Shown here one piece after another: positions 56,414 to 64,000 of a stretch of DNA of 64,000 nucleotides (its first letter is position 1; each line of letters begins with the position of its first letter). Source of the DNA: Sphingobacterium sp. (GTDB lineage: Bacteria > Bacteroidota > Bacteroidia > Sphingobacteriales > Sphingobacteriaceae); the NCBI GenBank assembly GCA_031277685.1, contig JAITLV010000268.1, positions 1 through 64,000 on the forward strand, written 5' to 3'. The notes beneath the pieces were generated by a model. The model searched no databases, was not told the origin of the DNA, and worked only from the letters and a program-made list of their open reading frames with translations. The translations under genes were made by a program, and so were the position numbers.

Positions 56414-56971
56414 ATGAAAAAAGCATTTATTTTACTATTAATTTCAGTCATTACTATCAGTTCAACCTATGCCTTAGTTCATTTTGTAAAAAATGACACT
56501 TTTTCTTTTGCTTGGATCCTGAATTTCATGTTGATGATATGTATACCCTTTTTCACTCAAACATTGAAAAGTCCACTTAGGTCAGGTTATTTTAATGAAA
56601 GGACTTGGGAACGTGGTGGTAAAATATACGAAAGATTTGGTATAAACTTATTTAGAAAAATATTAGTGTGGATTGGCTGGGAAAAGCTATTGCGGAAGGC
56701 CAATCCTGTAGAAAAAAATAACGAGGCCCTGGCTAAATTACATTATCAGACAAAAATGTCCGAATTAAACCATCTTATTATTTTCTTTATCGTCTTGGGT
56801 TTTAATGTTTTTGTTGCGTTCAAATATGGAGTTACCAAATCATTGTCGCTCCTGCTTTTAAATATCATTTTGCATGCTTATCCAATTTTTCTCCAACGAT
56901 ATAATCGTCCAAGGCTAGAAAGGATCCTAAAATTAAGTAAACGAAGCCCGGTGACTGACGTTCCCACTTAG
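56414..56971 (+). CDS. CrtO-like membrane protein (glycosyl-diaponeurosporenoate acyltransferase family)
   Basis: The frame opens at 56330, but the ATG at 56414 starts a clean membrane segment (K-K-A-F-I-L-L-L-I-S); 185 residues from there. Hydrophobic stretches lie at both ends, with an amphipathic middle: F-N-E-R-T-W-E-R-G-G-K-I-Y-E-R-F-G-I, G-W-E-K-L-L-R-K-A-N-P-V, and I-F-L-Q-R-Y-N-R-P-R-L. This pattern matches my memory of the CrtO acyltransferase family, which acylates a sugar carotenoid in staphylococci. No carotenoid genes are adjacent, so the substrate here is unknown. Confidence 0.65.
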   Translation: MKKAFILLLISVITISSTYALVHFVKNDTFSFAWILNFMLMICIPFFTQTLKSPLRSGYFNERTWERGGKIYERFGINLFRKILVWIGWEKLLRKANPVEKNNEALAKLHYQTKMSELNHLIIFFIVLGFNVFVAFKYGVTKSLSLLLLNIILHAYPIFLQRYNRPRLERILKLSKRSPVTDVPT

Positions 56972-57030
56972 CCTACGTTAATCGGGGCTGCTGATGTGCT
57001 TTATTGCGATAAAAGCTTTTAAATAGGACC

Positions 57031-57564
57031 CTATTTAAGTCCATTTTCAGCTTCAAATTGTTTCCGCTTTGAATAAAGCTTTTCACTGCTTTTGTAGACC
57101 TGTTGATAGCACACCTGTTTTTGCCGAGCAAGTACAAGCAGTTGATCCTGCGCAGCATATTGCTGCTCTTTTGTTCCATTATGCAATAGTTTCTCCTGTT
57201 CAATTTCCTGTCTGCTAAACATAAAAAGATCCTTTAAAGTCCTATAGTAGTTTATAGCTTCCAGCTGAACTTCTTTTCCTTTTGCGAGTTCTGTAATATT
57301 TGCTTTCTCAATATCGATCATAATGGAATCAAATGCCAGCTCCTGTTTATCGATGGTATGTAAAGCCTGATCATATTTCTGTGCTATCAGCTGATTTAGT
57401 TTTATCGTCTCTAACCCATTCTCGCCAGCAAGCATCGAAAACGCCTGGGCTTCTTTGCTCGAAAGAAGGGCATCGAATGTTTCGGCTTTTTTGTTGCTAC
57501 ATGAACTCAGCACAGTTAATGCTGAAATAATGATAAAAATATTCTTTAAAACATTGCGGATCAT
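57031..57564 (-). CDS. Helical lipoprotein of unknown function
   Basis: 177 residues with a lipobox (V-L-S-S-C, about residue 22) and then an almost fully helical, Lys/Glu/Gln-rich body, likely coiled coil at about 95-170 (E-I-E-Q-E-K-L-L, Q-Q-Y-A-A-Q-D-Q-L-L). I recognise no family. It stands between the CrtO-like gene (convergent) and the PUL3 terminator. Confidence 0.82.
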   Translation of the reverse strand: MIRNVLKNIFIIISALTVLSSCSNKKAETFDALLSSKEAQAFSMLAGENGLETIKLNQLIAQKYDQALHTIDKQELAFDSIMIDIEKANITELAKGKEVQLEAINYYRTLKDLFMFSRQEIEQEKLLHNGTKEQQYAAQDQLLVLARQKQVCYQQVYKSSEKLYSKRKQFEAENGLK

Positions 57565-57711
57565 GATGCTGTAAGAATTGATATAGCTAAAAATACATAT
57601 TTTTCCCTTAACAAATTAGCCGCATACTTATACCCGATAGCAGGAGTCGCCTATATATCACAAAGAAAGCCTTACTGCGTTTTTATTTCCAAAAGGTTTT
57701 TTTACATAAAA

Positions 57712-57735
57712 AAGCCACATCTCCCGACGTGGCTT
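57712..57735 (-). terminator. GCCACGTC-family terminator (PUL3)
   Basis: On the minus strand, arms AAGCCACGTC / GATGTGGCTT with one G-U pair and a GGGA (GNRA-type) loop, followed by T6. It lies 20 bp past the stop of the 669-residue protein gene and closes the PUL3 transcript. Confidence 0.75.
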
Positions 57736-57754
57736 CATTATAAACACACTACCA

Positions 57755-59764
57755 CTATTTTCGTGCCGTCGCCAGAAAATCTTCTGTTCTAGAGGGGCTT
57801 AGTAACTCCCAAAGGGAAGCAACCGTCCAACCAGGAGCAAAAATATCATTGTAAAACCCTTTACCATTTTTTCCGTAATCCCAATTTGTATGTTGTACAA
57901 CTTCTGGATAATAACCCACTTTAGCTATATCGAACAGATCATCTTTTATAGGCATTAACTGCAGCATTGAACTCTTGATCACATTTGCAAAAGCAGAGAG
58001 TCGCTGCTCTTTGGTTTCTTTGGCCAGCCAGTCAAGAATAGCAGCAAATTCAAAAATAAAAACATCAACGTGGTTATTCTCTACGGAGACATTTCCCCAG
58101 CCCCGGGATTTAAAACCGACATCACCCAACATTTGCCCGGGAGCGAATGGCACATCCCAGGTATAATACCAAGTGAGGCAGAAATATGCGGCTTTCTTAC
58201 ACTGTTCCAAATAGTGTTGCTTTTCTTTTCCTTTACTTACTTGCGCCAAATAATACATTGCTGTGGATGCATATAAAGACGCTTCTTTATCCTCGCAATT
58301 GGCATCTAAAGTCGATGAAAAATAATCCGATTTGGAAATAATTTCCCGTTCCAAATAGGTTGCCGATTTCTGGGCCTGTTTAAGATATTCCGCTTGCTTA
58401 AAATAGGCCGAAGCCATGACCAAGGGCACTGTCGCTGATGGCGTACTCCCACCGCTAGCATCTTTTATCTGGAGTTGATCGTCAAACTTGCGGGGAAAAC
58501 TCCCATCGTCCTGTTGGATTTTAGCCAAATTGCCAAGTAATTTTTTAATGCGCTGTTCCCATTCAGGATGCTTTCTTCCTTTTTTCTTTTCGTAGCTGAG
58601 ATAATTGAGCATCGCAAAGATCCCTTCAGACTGCCTACGAATACTAAATTCTTTTGTTTCGCTGTTGTGTGTAAAATCAACGAACTCCCTAAAAAATCCG
58701 TTCTCGGTAAAACCATATTGTAAATAACTATCAAATATTGCCTTGGCGTTACTTACCAATTGAGGCTGATCATGGGTTTCTCCATACTCTAGTGCATTGT
58801 ATGCATTGAGCAAGACCCGTCCCACAAATCCCACTTCTGCTGATCCTGTATTGATACAATCATCTGTTCGCATATGTACACCTGAATAGTATTTTAATTC
58901 TTTGTCCCCAACATAACTCTCCTTAAAAAAATTTGACAAAATGCCTTTGGCTTGTTCTGGAGTATATGCAGTTGGAAGTGTTGACGGCTGTTGTCTGTCG
59001 TATGAGTAAGTCCATACTTTGGATACAAAATCACCATAATTGTCAGCCTGACCTTCTTTGATCTCCCAGGAAAGCTGTCTTGTTTCGCCCTTCTCCAGTT
59101 TTTCAAAACTGATGACTTCTGGAGTTAAACTTAATTTACGAAGATAGGTCTTGGGGGCTTCATGATAAGGAAAACCAAAAACCAGCGCAGACATACCATC
59201 TTCATTTTTAAAGCCTGTAAATCCAAGATCCGTCTTGTCACTTAAAATCACCTCGCCATTTTGATGTGTCGTCAAAGCATCTCGGTTTATTTTGTCCAAT
59301 CGAATAACGGTATAGTAGGAATTGGAAGCAGCATTAAATATCCCTGTCAACGGCGTGCTAAGTCTGTCTTCCCGCACCTGCCAGCTATCACTGGATTTAA
59401 ATGAAGGAGCTTCCTGTGGTGAACGCATATTTTTATGATACCAAAATCCTGGCATCAGAAATTCGCTTTCAGTATGTGTGTAAGCTTTAATTTTAAATGT
59501 TTTTTCAAAATTAAAGTATATACGTTCTTTGGCCGTTACAGTCACATTGACAATGATTGTTCCGCCGTTTTCAACAATTGTCTGCTTTACTTCCAAAGGT
59601 ATGGTCTTCTCTGACTCTAGAGTCTGCCCTCCTTTATCGAGCAACTCAAAGCGTTTGGCAGGGTTACCTGGTGATTTCAATAAAATCGCTTGACTCATCT
59701 CTTGTGCGCTCAAAGCATAACAATTTGCGGCAAGTAACAAAGAAATTAAAAAGTGTTTTTTCAT
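57755..59764 (-). CDS. Secreted (alpha/alpha)6-barrel-like protein, possible new glycosidase
   Basis: 669 residues with a signal peptide (ending A-L-S-A-Q). The first 260 residues look beta-rich. The rest is helical with repeated aromatic and acidic motifs: R-T-D-D-C-I-N-T-G-S-A near 300, N-G-F-F-R-E-F-V-D-F, Q-D-D-G-S-F-P-R-K-F-D-D, W-Y-Y-T-W-D-V-P-F-A-P-G-Q, and S-V-E-N-N-H-V-D-V-F-I-F-E-F-A. This is how (alpha/alpha)6 glycoside hydrolases and lyases look, but I cannot assign a family. Last gene of the GH43-SusCD unit, so it should act on the same (perhaps arabinan- or xylan-derived) glycan. No catalytic residue is proven. Confidence 0.8.
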   Translation of the reverse strand: MKKHFLISLLLAANCYALSAQEMSQAILLKSPGNPAKRFELLDKGGQTLESEKTIPLEVKQTIVENGGTIIVNVTVTAKERIYFNFEKTFKIKAYTHTESEFLMPGFWYHKNMRSPQEAPSFKSSDSWQVREDRLSTPLTGIFNAASNSYYTVIRLDKINRDALTTHQNGEVILSDKTDLGFTGFKNEDGMSALVFGFPYHEAPKTYLRKLSLTPEVISFEKLEKGETRQLSWEIKEGQADNYGDFVSKVWTYSYDRQQPSTLPTAYTPEQAKGILSNFFKESYVGDKELKYYSGVHMRTDDCINTGSAEVGFVGRVLLNAYNALEYGETHDQPQLVSNAKAIFDSYLQYGFTENGFFREFVDFTHNSETKEFSIRRQSEGIFAMLNYLSYEKKKGRKHPEWEQRIKKLLGNLAKIQQDDGSFPRKFDDQLQIKDASGGSTPSATVPLVMASAYFKQAEYLKQAQKSATYLEREIISKSDYFSSTLDANCEDKEASLYASTAMYYLAQVSKGKEKQHYLEQCKKAAYFCLTWYYTWDVPFAPGQMLGDVGFKSRGWGNVSVENNHVDVFIFEFAAILDWLAKETKEQRLSAFANVIKSSMLQLMPIKDDLFDIAKVGYYPEVVQHTNWDYGKNGKGFYNDIFAPGWTVASLWELLSPSRTEDFLATARK

Positions 59765-59819
59765 TCGAATGATTGTTTTTGAGTGCCCATTTCTGGTGAT
59801 ATATAATTCTTTTACTGAG

Positions 59820-60776
59820 TTATTTTCTTTTTATTTTTGGACGAATAATTTCTGGAGATATTTTCATCAGGGGAACAGCATCTGTTGTCCAATTAACATC
59901 TGCGATATACATGGCCCGAGGATGAATGCTATCTTTACTATGATGTGCATGAAAAACAATTTTAAGTTTACCTTCTTTATCACGAAAGAGTGCATTATGT
60001 CCTACACCGACAAGATCGCCAGGCAGTTGCAAAATCGGATTACCCGCATATTTTGTCCATGGTCCTGTAGGAGAAGTTGCTGTCGCCAGTCCGATACCAT
60101 AACGCTGGCTTTCATAGCTATTGGCCGAATAGGTCATGTAATATAGATTATTGTGTTTAATGACAAACGGTCCTTCATTGACCAATCCCCAAACTTTTTC
60201 CCATTCCTGTGAAACGGCAATATGCTGTTTTAATGTATTGTTATTGATTGTCTTTAGATCAGTTCCAAGTTGTGCCGACCACACTGCGGATCCATTATTA
60301 AAACGAACAAAATAAAGATAAGCTGTCCCATCGTCATCTATAAATAGGCTATTGTCAATGGCAGGTTCGCTTTCCAGCATCGGCACTTTAGGTTGTTGAA
60401 TAAATGGCCCCAAGGGTGAATCTGAAGTTGCGACGCAAATGTGTTCGTTGGCGCTATAATACATATAAAATTTCTTTTTGTCTTTGATATAATAGATTTC
60501 AGGCGCCCAAAACCAACGCCCACCCCAGGAGTCCTCACTTTTCAATGCTAAAGTTTTCGCCTTACTCCAGTACTGAAGGTCATCAGAGGTATATACTTCT
60601 ATACCATTTTCGGCATTTGTACCATAAGCATAATAGGTTCCTTCATGTAACAGGATAAAAGGATCACCCAACGGCACGGCTGGTTCGAACACAAAATCAC
60701 TCTTTTCAGATTTTGAGCAGCTGAAGCTATAACATGAAAATAAGGACAGTAAACAGAGATAAATAAGTTTTTTCAT
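59820..60776 (-). CDS. GH43 arabinosidase/xylosidase-like lipoprotein
   Basis: 318 residues with a lipobox (S-F-S-C, Cys20). Single five-bladed propeller of GH43: base Asp38 (G-D-P-F), Asp141 (I-D-N-S-L-F) tuning the acid, acid Glu201 (N-E-G-P-F), and W-A-P-E at 90-93. The family acts on arabinose or xylose linkages, and the exact specificity is not visible. It lies between susD and the 669-residue gene in one operon, so it probably trims the substrate at the surface. Confidence 0.93.
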   Translation of the reverse strand: MKKLIYLCLLSLFSCYSFSCSKSEKSDFVFEPAVPLGDPFILLHEGTYYAYGTNAENGIEVYTSDDLQYWSKAKTLALKSEDSWGGRWFWAPEIYYIKDKKKFYMYYSANEHICVATSDSPLGPFIQQPKVPMLESEPAIDNSLFIDDDGTAYLYFVRFNNGSAVWSAQLGTDLKTINNNTLKQHIAVSQEWEKVWGLVNEGPFVIKHNNLYYMTYSANSYESQRYGIGLATATSPTGPWTKYAGNPILQLPGDLVGVGHNALFRDKEGKLKIVFHAHHSKDSIHPRAMYIADVNWTTDAVPLMKISPEIIRPKIKRK

Positions 60777-60804
60777 TTTCTATAAAATTTACGTAGCCAC
60801 GTTA

Positions 60805-62364
60805 TTAATAATTTGGGTTTTGTTTCACATTTGGATTATTGTTGACTTCATCAGAGGGAATCGGTAGCGACCGATGTTTTCCCAGGGTAAAATTATTAAA
60901 GTCAGCATCCCTTTGTTTCAATTCGGCAAGTCCCTCTTGGGAATCTACCAAGCCCCAACGTTTCAAATCTGCCCAACGGTGTCCTTCGGTAGCGAGCTCC
61001 AATACCCTTTCTGTCTGCAGTCTTTTTAAGAAGGTCGTTCTATCAGTAGCTGCGCTTGGATAGTTGACAGCAAGTTTTGGCATATTTACACGAGCACGTA
61101 CACGGTCAACTAAGGCGGTGGCTTCTGACAGCGAACCATTAGATGCTGCGATACACTCTGCATACATTAACAGTACATCGGAAAAGCGAATTAATCGCAC
61201 ATTCGTCGGATTGTAATAATCATCAAAATCACGAAAATAGTCTGATCCATATTTTCTAAAAAAGACACGCCCAGTCCAATGGCTCCACTGGGCTGCATCA
61301 CTGGTCAAGCGATAGATTTTGTTATTATTTGGAAAATCATCTTGCATACCATTATAAAAGGCTGTATATCGCAAGCGGATATCAAATCCATTGGCTATAT
61401 TCTTCTCTTTCTTAAACGTGTCGACTAGCCAAGGTCGAAGTTCTCCATCGGTCCAGCCAATGCCCGGAGGCGCAAAAAATTGTCCACGATTCAGTCCTAG
61501 GTTTGGGCCGACGTCTAAATCGCCATCTCCAGCAGGTGAAGGGTTGGCGTCTGAGTATTGAATTTCAAAAACAGATTCCACATTATTCTCTTTGGCTTTG
61601 TCGAAATTATCAAAATAATTGGCTGTCAAGTCATAATGCCCTTTCCCGGCACCAACCACTAACCAAGCCAAATCTGCCTTTGCTTCATTCCACTGGTGCA
61701 ACTGCATATATGATTTCGCCCGAAAAGCCAGTGCTGCGCCTTTGGTTGCCCGTCCCTTTTCGGAACCGCCCCATGTTTCGGGCAAAAGGGCTTCAGCCTT
61801 GCTAAAATCGGCAATTGCCTGAGCGTAAATTTCGGCTTCGGTATGGCCCTCTGGTTGAATACCTGGGGTTGAAGGTTCTAATACGATTGGAAGGCTGGGA
61901 TTGGTACCGCCCCACAATAGCGCAAGATAGTAGTAATATAATCCCCGTAGAAAATAGGCCTGTCCTAGGATGGGATCCTTATCCGACGGATTGGCAAATG
62001 TAATATCCGGGGTATAATGCAGGACTTGATTTGCACGGAAAATAGCCTCGTAGCAATCGCGATAGGTCCAGGCGTTGCCTTCCCAGAAATTATAGTTATT
62101 GTACCGGAACTGTGTCCATTCTTTAAGTTCGGCCCAGGGGCTTTGGCTAAACCCCTCATCTGAAGTGAGATCCAAACGAAACCACATCCAGCGGCTAAAG
62201 GTACCTGGTTTATAGAACATATTGTACACTGCGTTGACACCACGTACCGCATCCTGCTCGGTTTTCCAATAGGTTTTTACAGTAATGGTATTGGGATTTT
62301 CGACATCCACTTTGCAAGCTTGCAACAGGCTCACCGACAGTAAAATATAGAGTAGCTTTTTCAT
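60805..62364 (-). CDS. SusD/RagB lipoprotein (PUL3)
   Basis: The frame reaches a TTG (62373); the ATG at 62364 gives the normal lipoprotein start (L-L-Q-A-C), 519 residues. SusD features: Y-F-L-R-G-L-Y-Y-Y-Y-L near 140, and the C-terminal T-E-R-V-L-E-L-A-T-E-G-H-R-W-A-D-L-K-R-W. It binds the glycan over the partial SusC and is 17 bp downstream of it. Confidence 0.95.
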   Translation of the reverse strand: MKKLLYILLSVSLLQACKVDVENPNTITVKTYWKTEQDAVRGVNAVYNMFYKPGTFSRWMWFRLDLTSDEGFSQSPWAELKEWTQFRYNNYNFWEGNAWTYRDCYEAIFRANQVLHYTPDITFANPSDKDPILGQAYFLRGLYYYYLALLWGGTNPSLPIVLEPSTPGIQPEGHTEAEIYAQAIADFSKAEALLPETWGGSEKGRATKGAALAFRAKSYMQLHQWNEAKADLAWLVVGAGKGHYDLTANYFDNFDKAKENNVESVFEIQYSDANPSPAGDGDLDVGPNLGLNRGQFFAPPGIGWTDGELRPWLVDTFKKEKNIANGFDIRLRYTAFYNGMQDDFPNNNKIYRLTSDAAQWSHWTGRVFFRKYGSDYFRDFDDYYNPTNVRLIRFSDVLLMYAECIAASNGSLSEATALVDRVRARVNMPKLAVNYPSAATDRTTFLKRLQTERVLELATEGHRWADLKRWGLVDSQEGLAELKQRDADFNNFTLGKHRSLPIPSDEVNNNPNVKQNPNY

Positions 62365-62381
62365 TGCGTTCAAAGATTAAG

Positions 62382-64000
62382 TTAAAAAGTAATTTGGGCA
62401 CCAAAAGTGAACCCCTTGGCATTAGGAAAAGCGCCGCCATCATAGCTTCGATCCCAAATATTGCCATTCAAAAACTCGGGATCCAAGCCTCGGTATGAAG
62501 TAAAGGTGATCAAATTCTGTGCATTGACATAAACCCGTACCTGATTCAAAGTTTTTCCTAACAGCGTACGCGGCAGATTATAGCCCAAAGCCATCTGTCT
62601 GATCTTAACATAATTTCCATTCTCTAGCCAACGGTCCTGATTGGCACCGACATTCCGGGAATCAGCATAGATAGGGCGCGGGTCTTTTGCATCGGGGTTT
62701 TCTGGTGTCCAAGGATCATAATCGGCACGGTAGTTTGAATTGTCATCAAAACGGTCGTACGCACTTCTAGGCCCATTAAAAGATTTGAATCCAAATGCGC
62801 CTGTCAATTGTAGCTGAAAATCAAAACCTTTGTAATTTAGACCTAAGTTCATTCCCAATTGATACAATGGTATACTCCGTCCCAGATACTGACGATCGGC
62901 ATCAGTAATCTGTCCATCATCGTTAAAATCGATATATTTAACATCTCCTGGTTTGGCATTCGGCTGGATCAATTGCCCCTTGCTATTTTTATACGCCTGT
63001 ACTTCTTCCTCAGAACGGAAAAGACCATCCGTCTTGATCAGGTACCAATTACCAATGGAACTTCCAACTTTAGATTTCGTATCCCACTGTGTAAATTCTT
63101 TTTTATCATATCCTAATTTGAGAACCTTATTCTTAATATAAGAGGCATTGACTCCGATCTGATAACCGAATTCACCAATCTTATCATGCCATTCTGTTGC
63201 AAGTTCAATACCTGTATTACGTAATGAGGCGGCATTCACATAAGGATTTCCTCCATTATTGCCCGTAGCCATTAGAATCTGCATAGGTGTCAATACATCT
63301 TTGGTTTCTTTGACAAAATAATCTACGGATACATTGAGTTTACGCGAGAATAACTGCGCATCAAATCCAGTATTCAGCTGGGCCACCTTCTCCCATTTGA
63401 GATCAGCGTTGGCCAGTTTCACTTGCGTCATCCCGGTTTGGACGGTCTGATCAATACCAAAAGCCGCCTGTGGAAAAACATTGATAAAAGAAACCCAATC
63501 CCAAACACCAATATTAGAAGTACCCAAAACACCATAATTGGCCCGCAGTTTTAAATCATTGATCCAGGGCACTTGAAAGAAACTTTCTTTACTGATACGC
63601 CAGCCCCCGGAGACGGATGGGAAATAGCCCACTCGATAATCCGGATTAAACTTGGAGGATTCATCACGACGCATGGTAAAACTAAAAAGATACTTATCAT
63701 CGTAGGTATAATTAACCCGGCCAAATACAGAAAATAGTTTTTCAAGATCTTGATAATTTCCGGTCTTGGGATTGTCCAGGGCAGCATCCAGGTTAGTAAA
63801 GTAATTCTTACCTGACATAAGTACATTATTTTTGGTTCCCCAGAGTTGTTCGTAGTTGGACGTTTGGTAACTGACACCTGCAACGGCAGAAACGTCATGC
63901 TTTCCAAACTTCTTTGCATATTCTAGTGTGTTGTCATATACCAAGCCACGGTATTGTGCCTGGTTCTTATTTAAAGAAGAAGGATCATACGGCTGTTTGT
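62382..64000 (-). CDS. SusC/RagA transporter, N-terminus cut by window edge (PUL3)
   Basis: The frame is open from base 64000 on the reverse strand (I read K-Q-P-Y-D-P-S-S-L-N upstream of the first in-window start-like codon), so the signal, any STN, plug and part of the barrel lie outside. What remains is about 539 residues of SusC-type barrel ending F-G-A-Q-I-T-F, with the usual late motifs (G-D-V-K-Y-I-D-F-N-D-D-G, V-R-V-Y-V-N-A-Q-N-L). It is followed by susD, GH43 and the 669-residue gene. Whether a FecR/sigma pair controls it cannot be seen. Confidence 0.93.
   Translation of the reverse strand, partial: KQPYDPSSLNKNQAQYRGLVYDNTLEYAKKFGKHDVSAVAGVSYQTSNYEQLWGTKNNVLMSGKNYFTNLDAALDNPKTGNYQDLEKLFSVFGRVNYTYDDKYLFSFTMRRDESSKFNPDYRVGYFPSVSGGWRISKESFFQVPWINDLKLRANYGVLGTSNIGVWDWVSFINVFPQAAFGIDQTVQTGMTQVKLANADLKWEKVAQLNTGFDAQLFSRKLNVSVDYFVKETKDVLTPMQILMATGNNGGNPYVNAASLRNTGIELATEWHDKIGEFGYQIGVNASYIKNKVLKLGYDKKEFTQWDTKSKVGSSIGNWYLIKTDGLFRSEEEVQAYKNSKGQLIQPNAKPGDVKYIDFNDDGQITDADRQYLGRSIPLYQLGMNLGLNYKGFDFQLQLTGAFGFKSFNGPRSAYDRFDDNSNYRADYDPWTPENPDAKDPRPIYADSRNVGANQDRWLENGNYVKIRQMALGYNLPRTLLGKTLNQVRVYVNAQNLITFTSYRGLDPEFLNGNIWDRSYDGGAFPNAKGFTFGAQITF

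Noticed and set aside
1..64000. Mobile element or prophage
   Set aside because: No transposase, integrase, phage structural gene, direct-repeat boundary or tRNA site was found.

Overview
The window looks like chromosomal DNA of a Bacteroidota member, most likely Sphingobacteriaceae (Sphingobacterium or close). The grounds are three SusC/SusD pairs, two of them with ECF sigma/FecR modules and SusC proteins carrying an N-terminal STN domain, many SPII lipoproteins, AT-rich DNA, almost no Shine-Dalgarno sequences, and occasional TAnnTTTG promoter-like boxes. No rRNA, tRNA, CRISPR array, insertion sequence or prophage was seen. The family-level assignment is inference.

Left part (1-18.5 kb): a lipoprotein cut by the left edge; a MORN-like/TonB C-terminal protein; a thioredoxin-like TPR protein; a lipoprotein; then a metal/siderophore uptake locus (DUF4374 lipoprotein and TonB receptor, divergent from an AraC regulator). 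Mixed metabolic genes follow: a D-2-hydroxyacid dehydrogenase, a lipoprotein gene broken by an in-frame stop, a secreted alpha/beta hydrolase, a stand-alone alpha-oxoamine synthase, TetR, DoxX-like, SDR and AraC genes, and a DinB/maleylpyruvate-isomerase-like protein.

Middle (18.8-27.2 kb): a secreted HExxHxxxxxH zinc protease with a discoidin-like domain, then a regulator-rich oxidoreductase block (SDR-HbpS-AraC operon, quinone oxidoreductase, alpha/beta hydrolase divergent from LysR, Crp/Fnr-SDR pair). Two clean operator candidates sit here: an ATC-N9-GAT LysR box and a 16-bp palindrome.

Polysaccharide utilisation: PUL1 (27.3-38.1 kb, minus strand) encodes ECF sigma, FecR, SusC, SusD, a SusE-like protein and two GH76 enzymes, and predicts alpha-1,6-mannan use. 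PUL2 (41.3-49.4 kb, plus strand) encodes ECF sigma, FecR, SusC, SusD and a translationally coupled beta-propeller-like protein, with no glycosidase inside; a GH78 alpha-L-rhamnosidase, an AraC regulator and an MFS exporter follow at 51.3-56.3 kb. PUL3 (57.7-64 kb, minus strand) encodes a SusC cut by the right edge, SusD, a GH43 lipoprotein and a 669-residue secreted protein of a family I do not recognise. In each system SusC/SusD should import oligosaccharides produced at the surface, and in PUL1 and PUL2 the FecR/sigma pair should couple transport to expression.

The least explained items are the 669-residue protein, PUL2 and its coupled propeller protein, the orphan alpha-oxoamine synthase, an 11-bp-period tandem repeat upstream of the PUL1 sigma gene, and a family of near-identical terminator hairpins with GCCACRTC arms, most of them reading on the minus strand.
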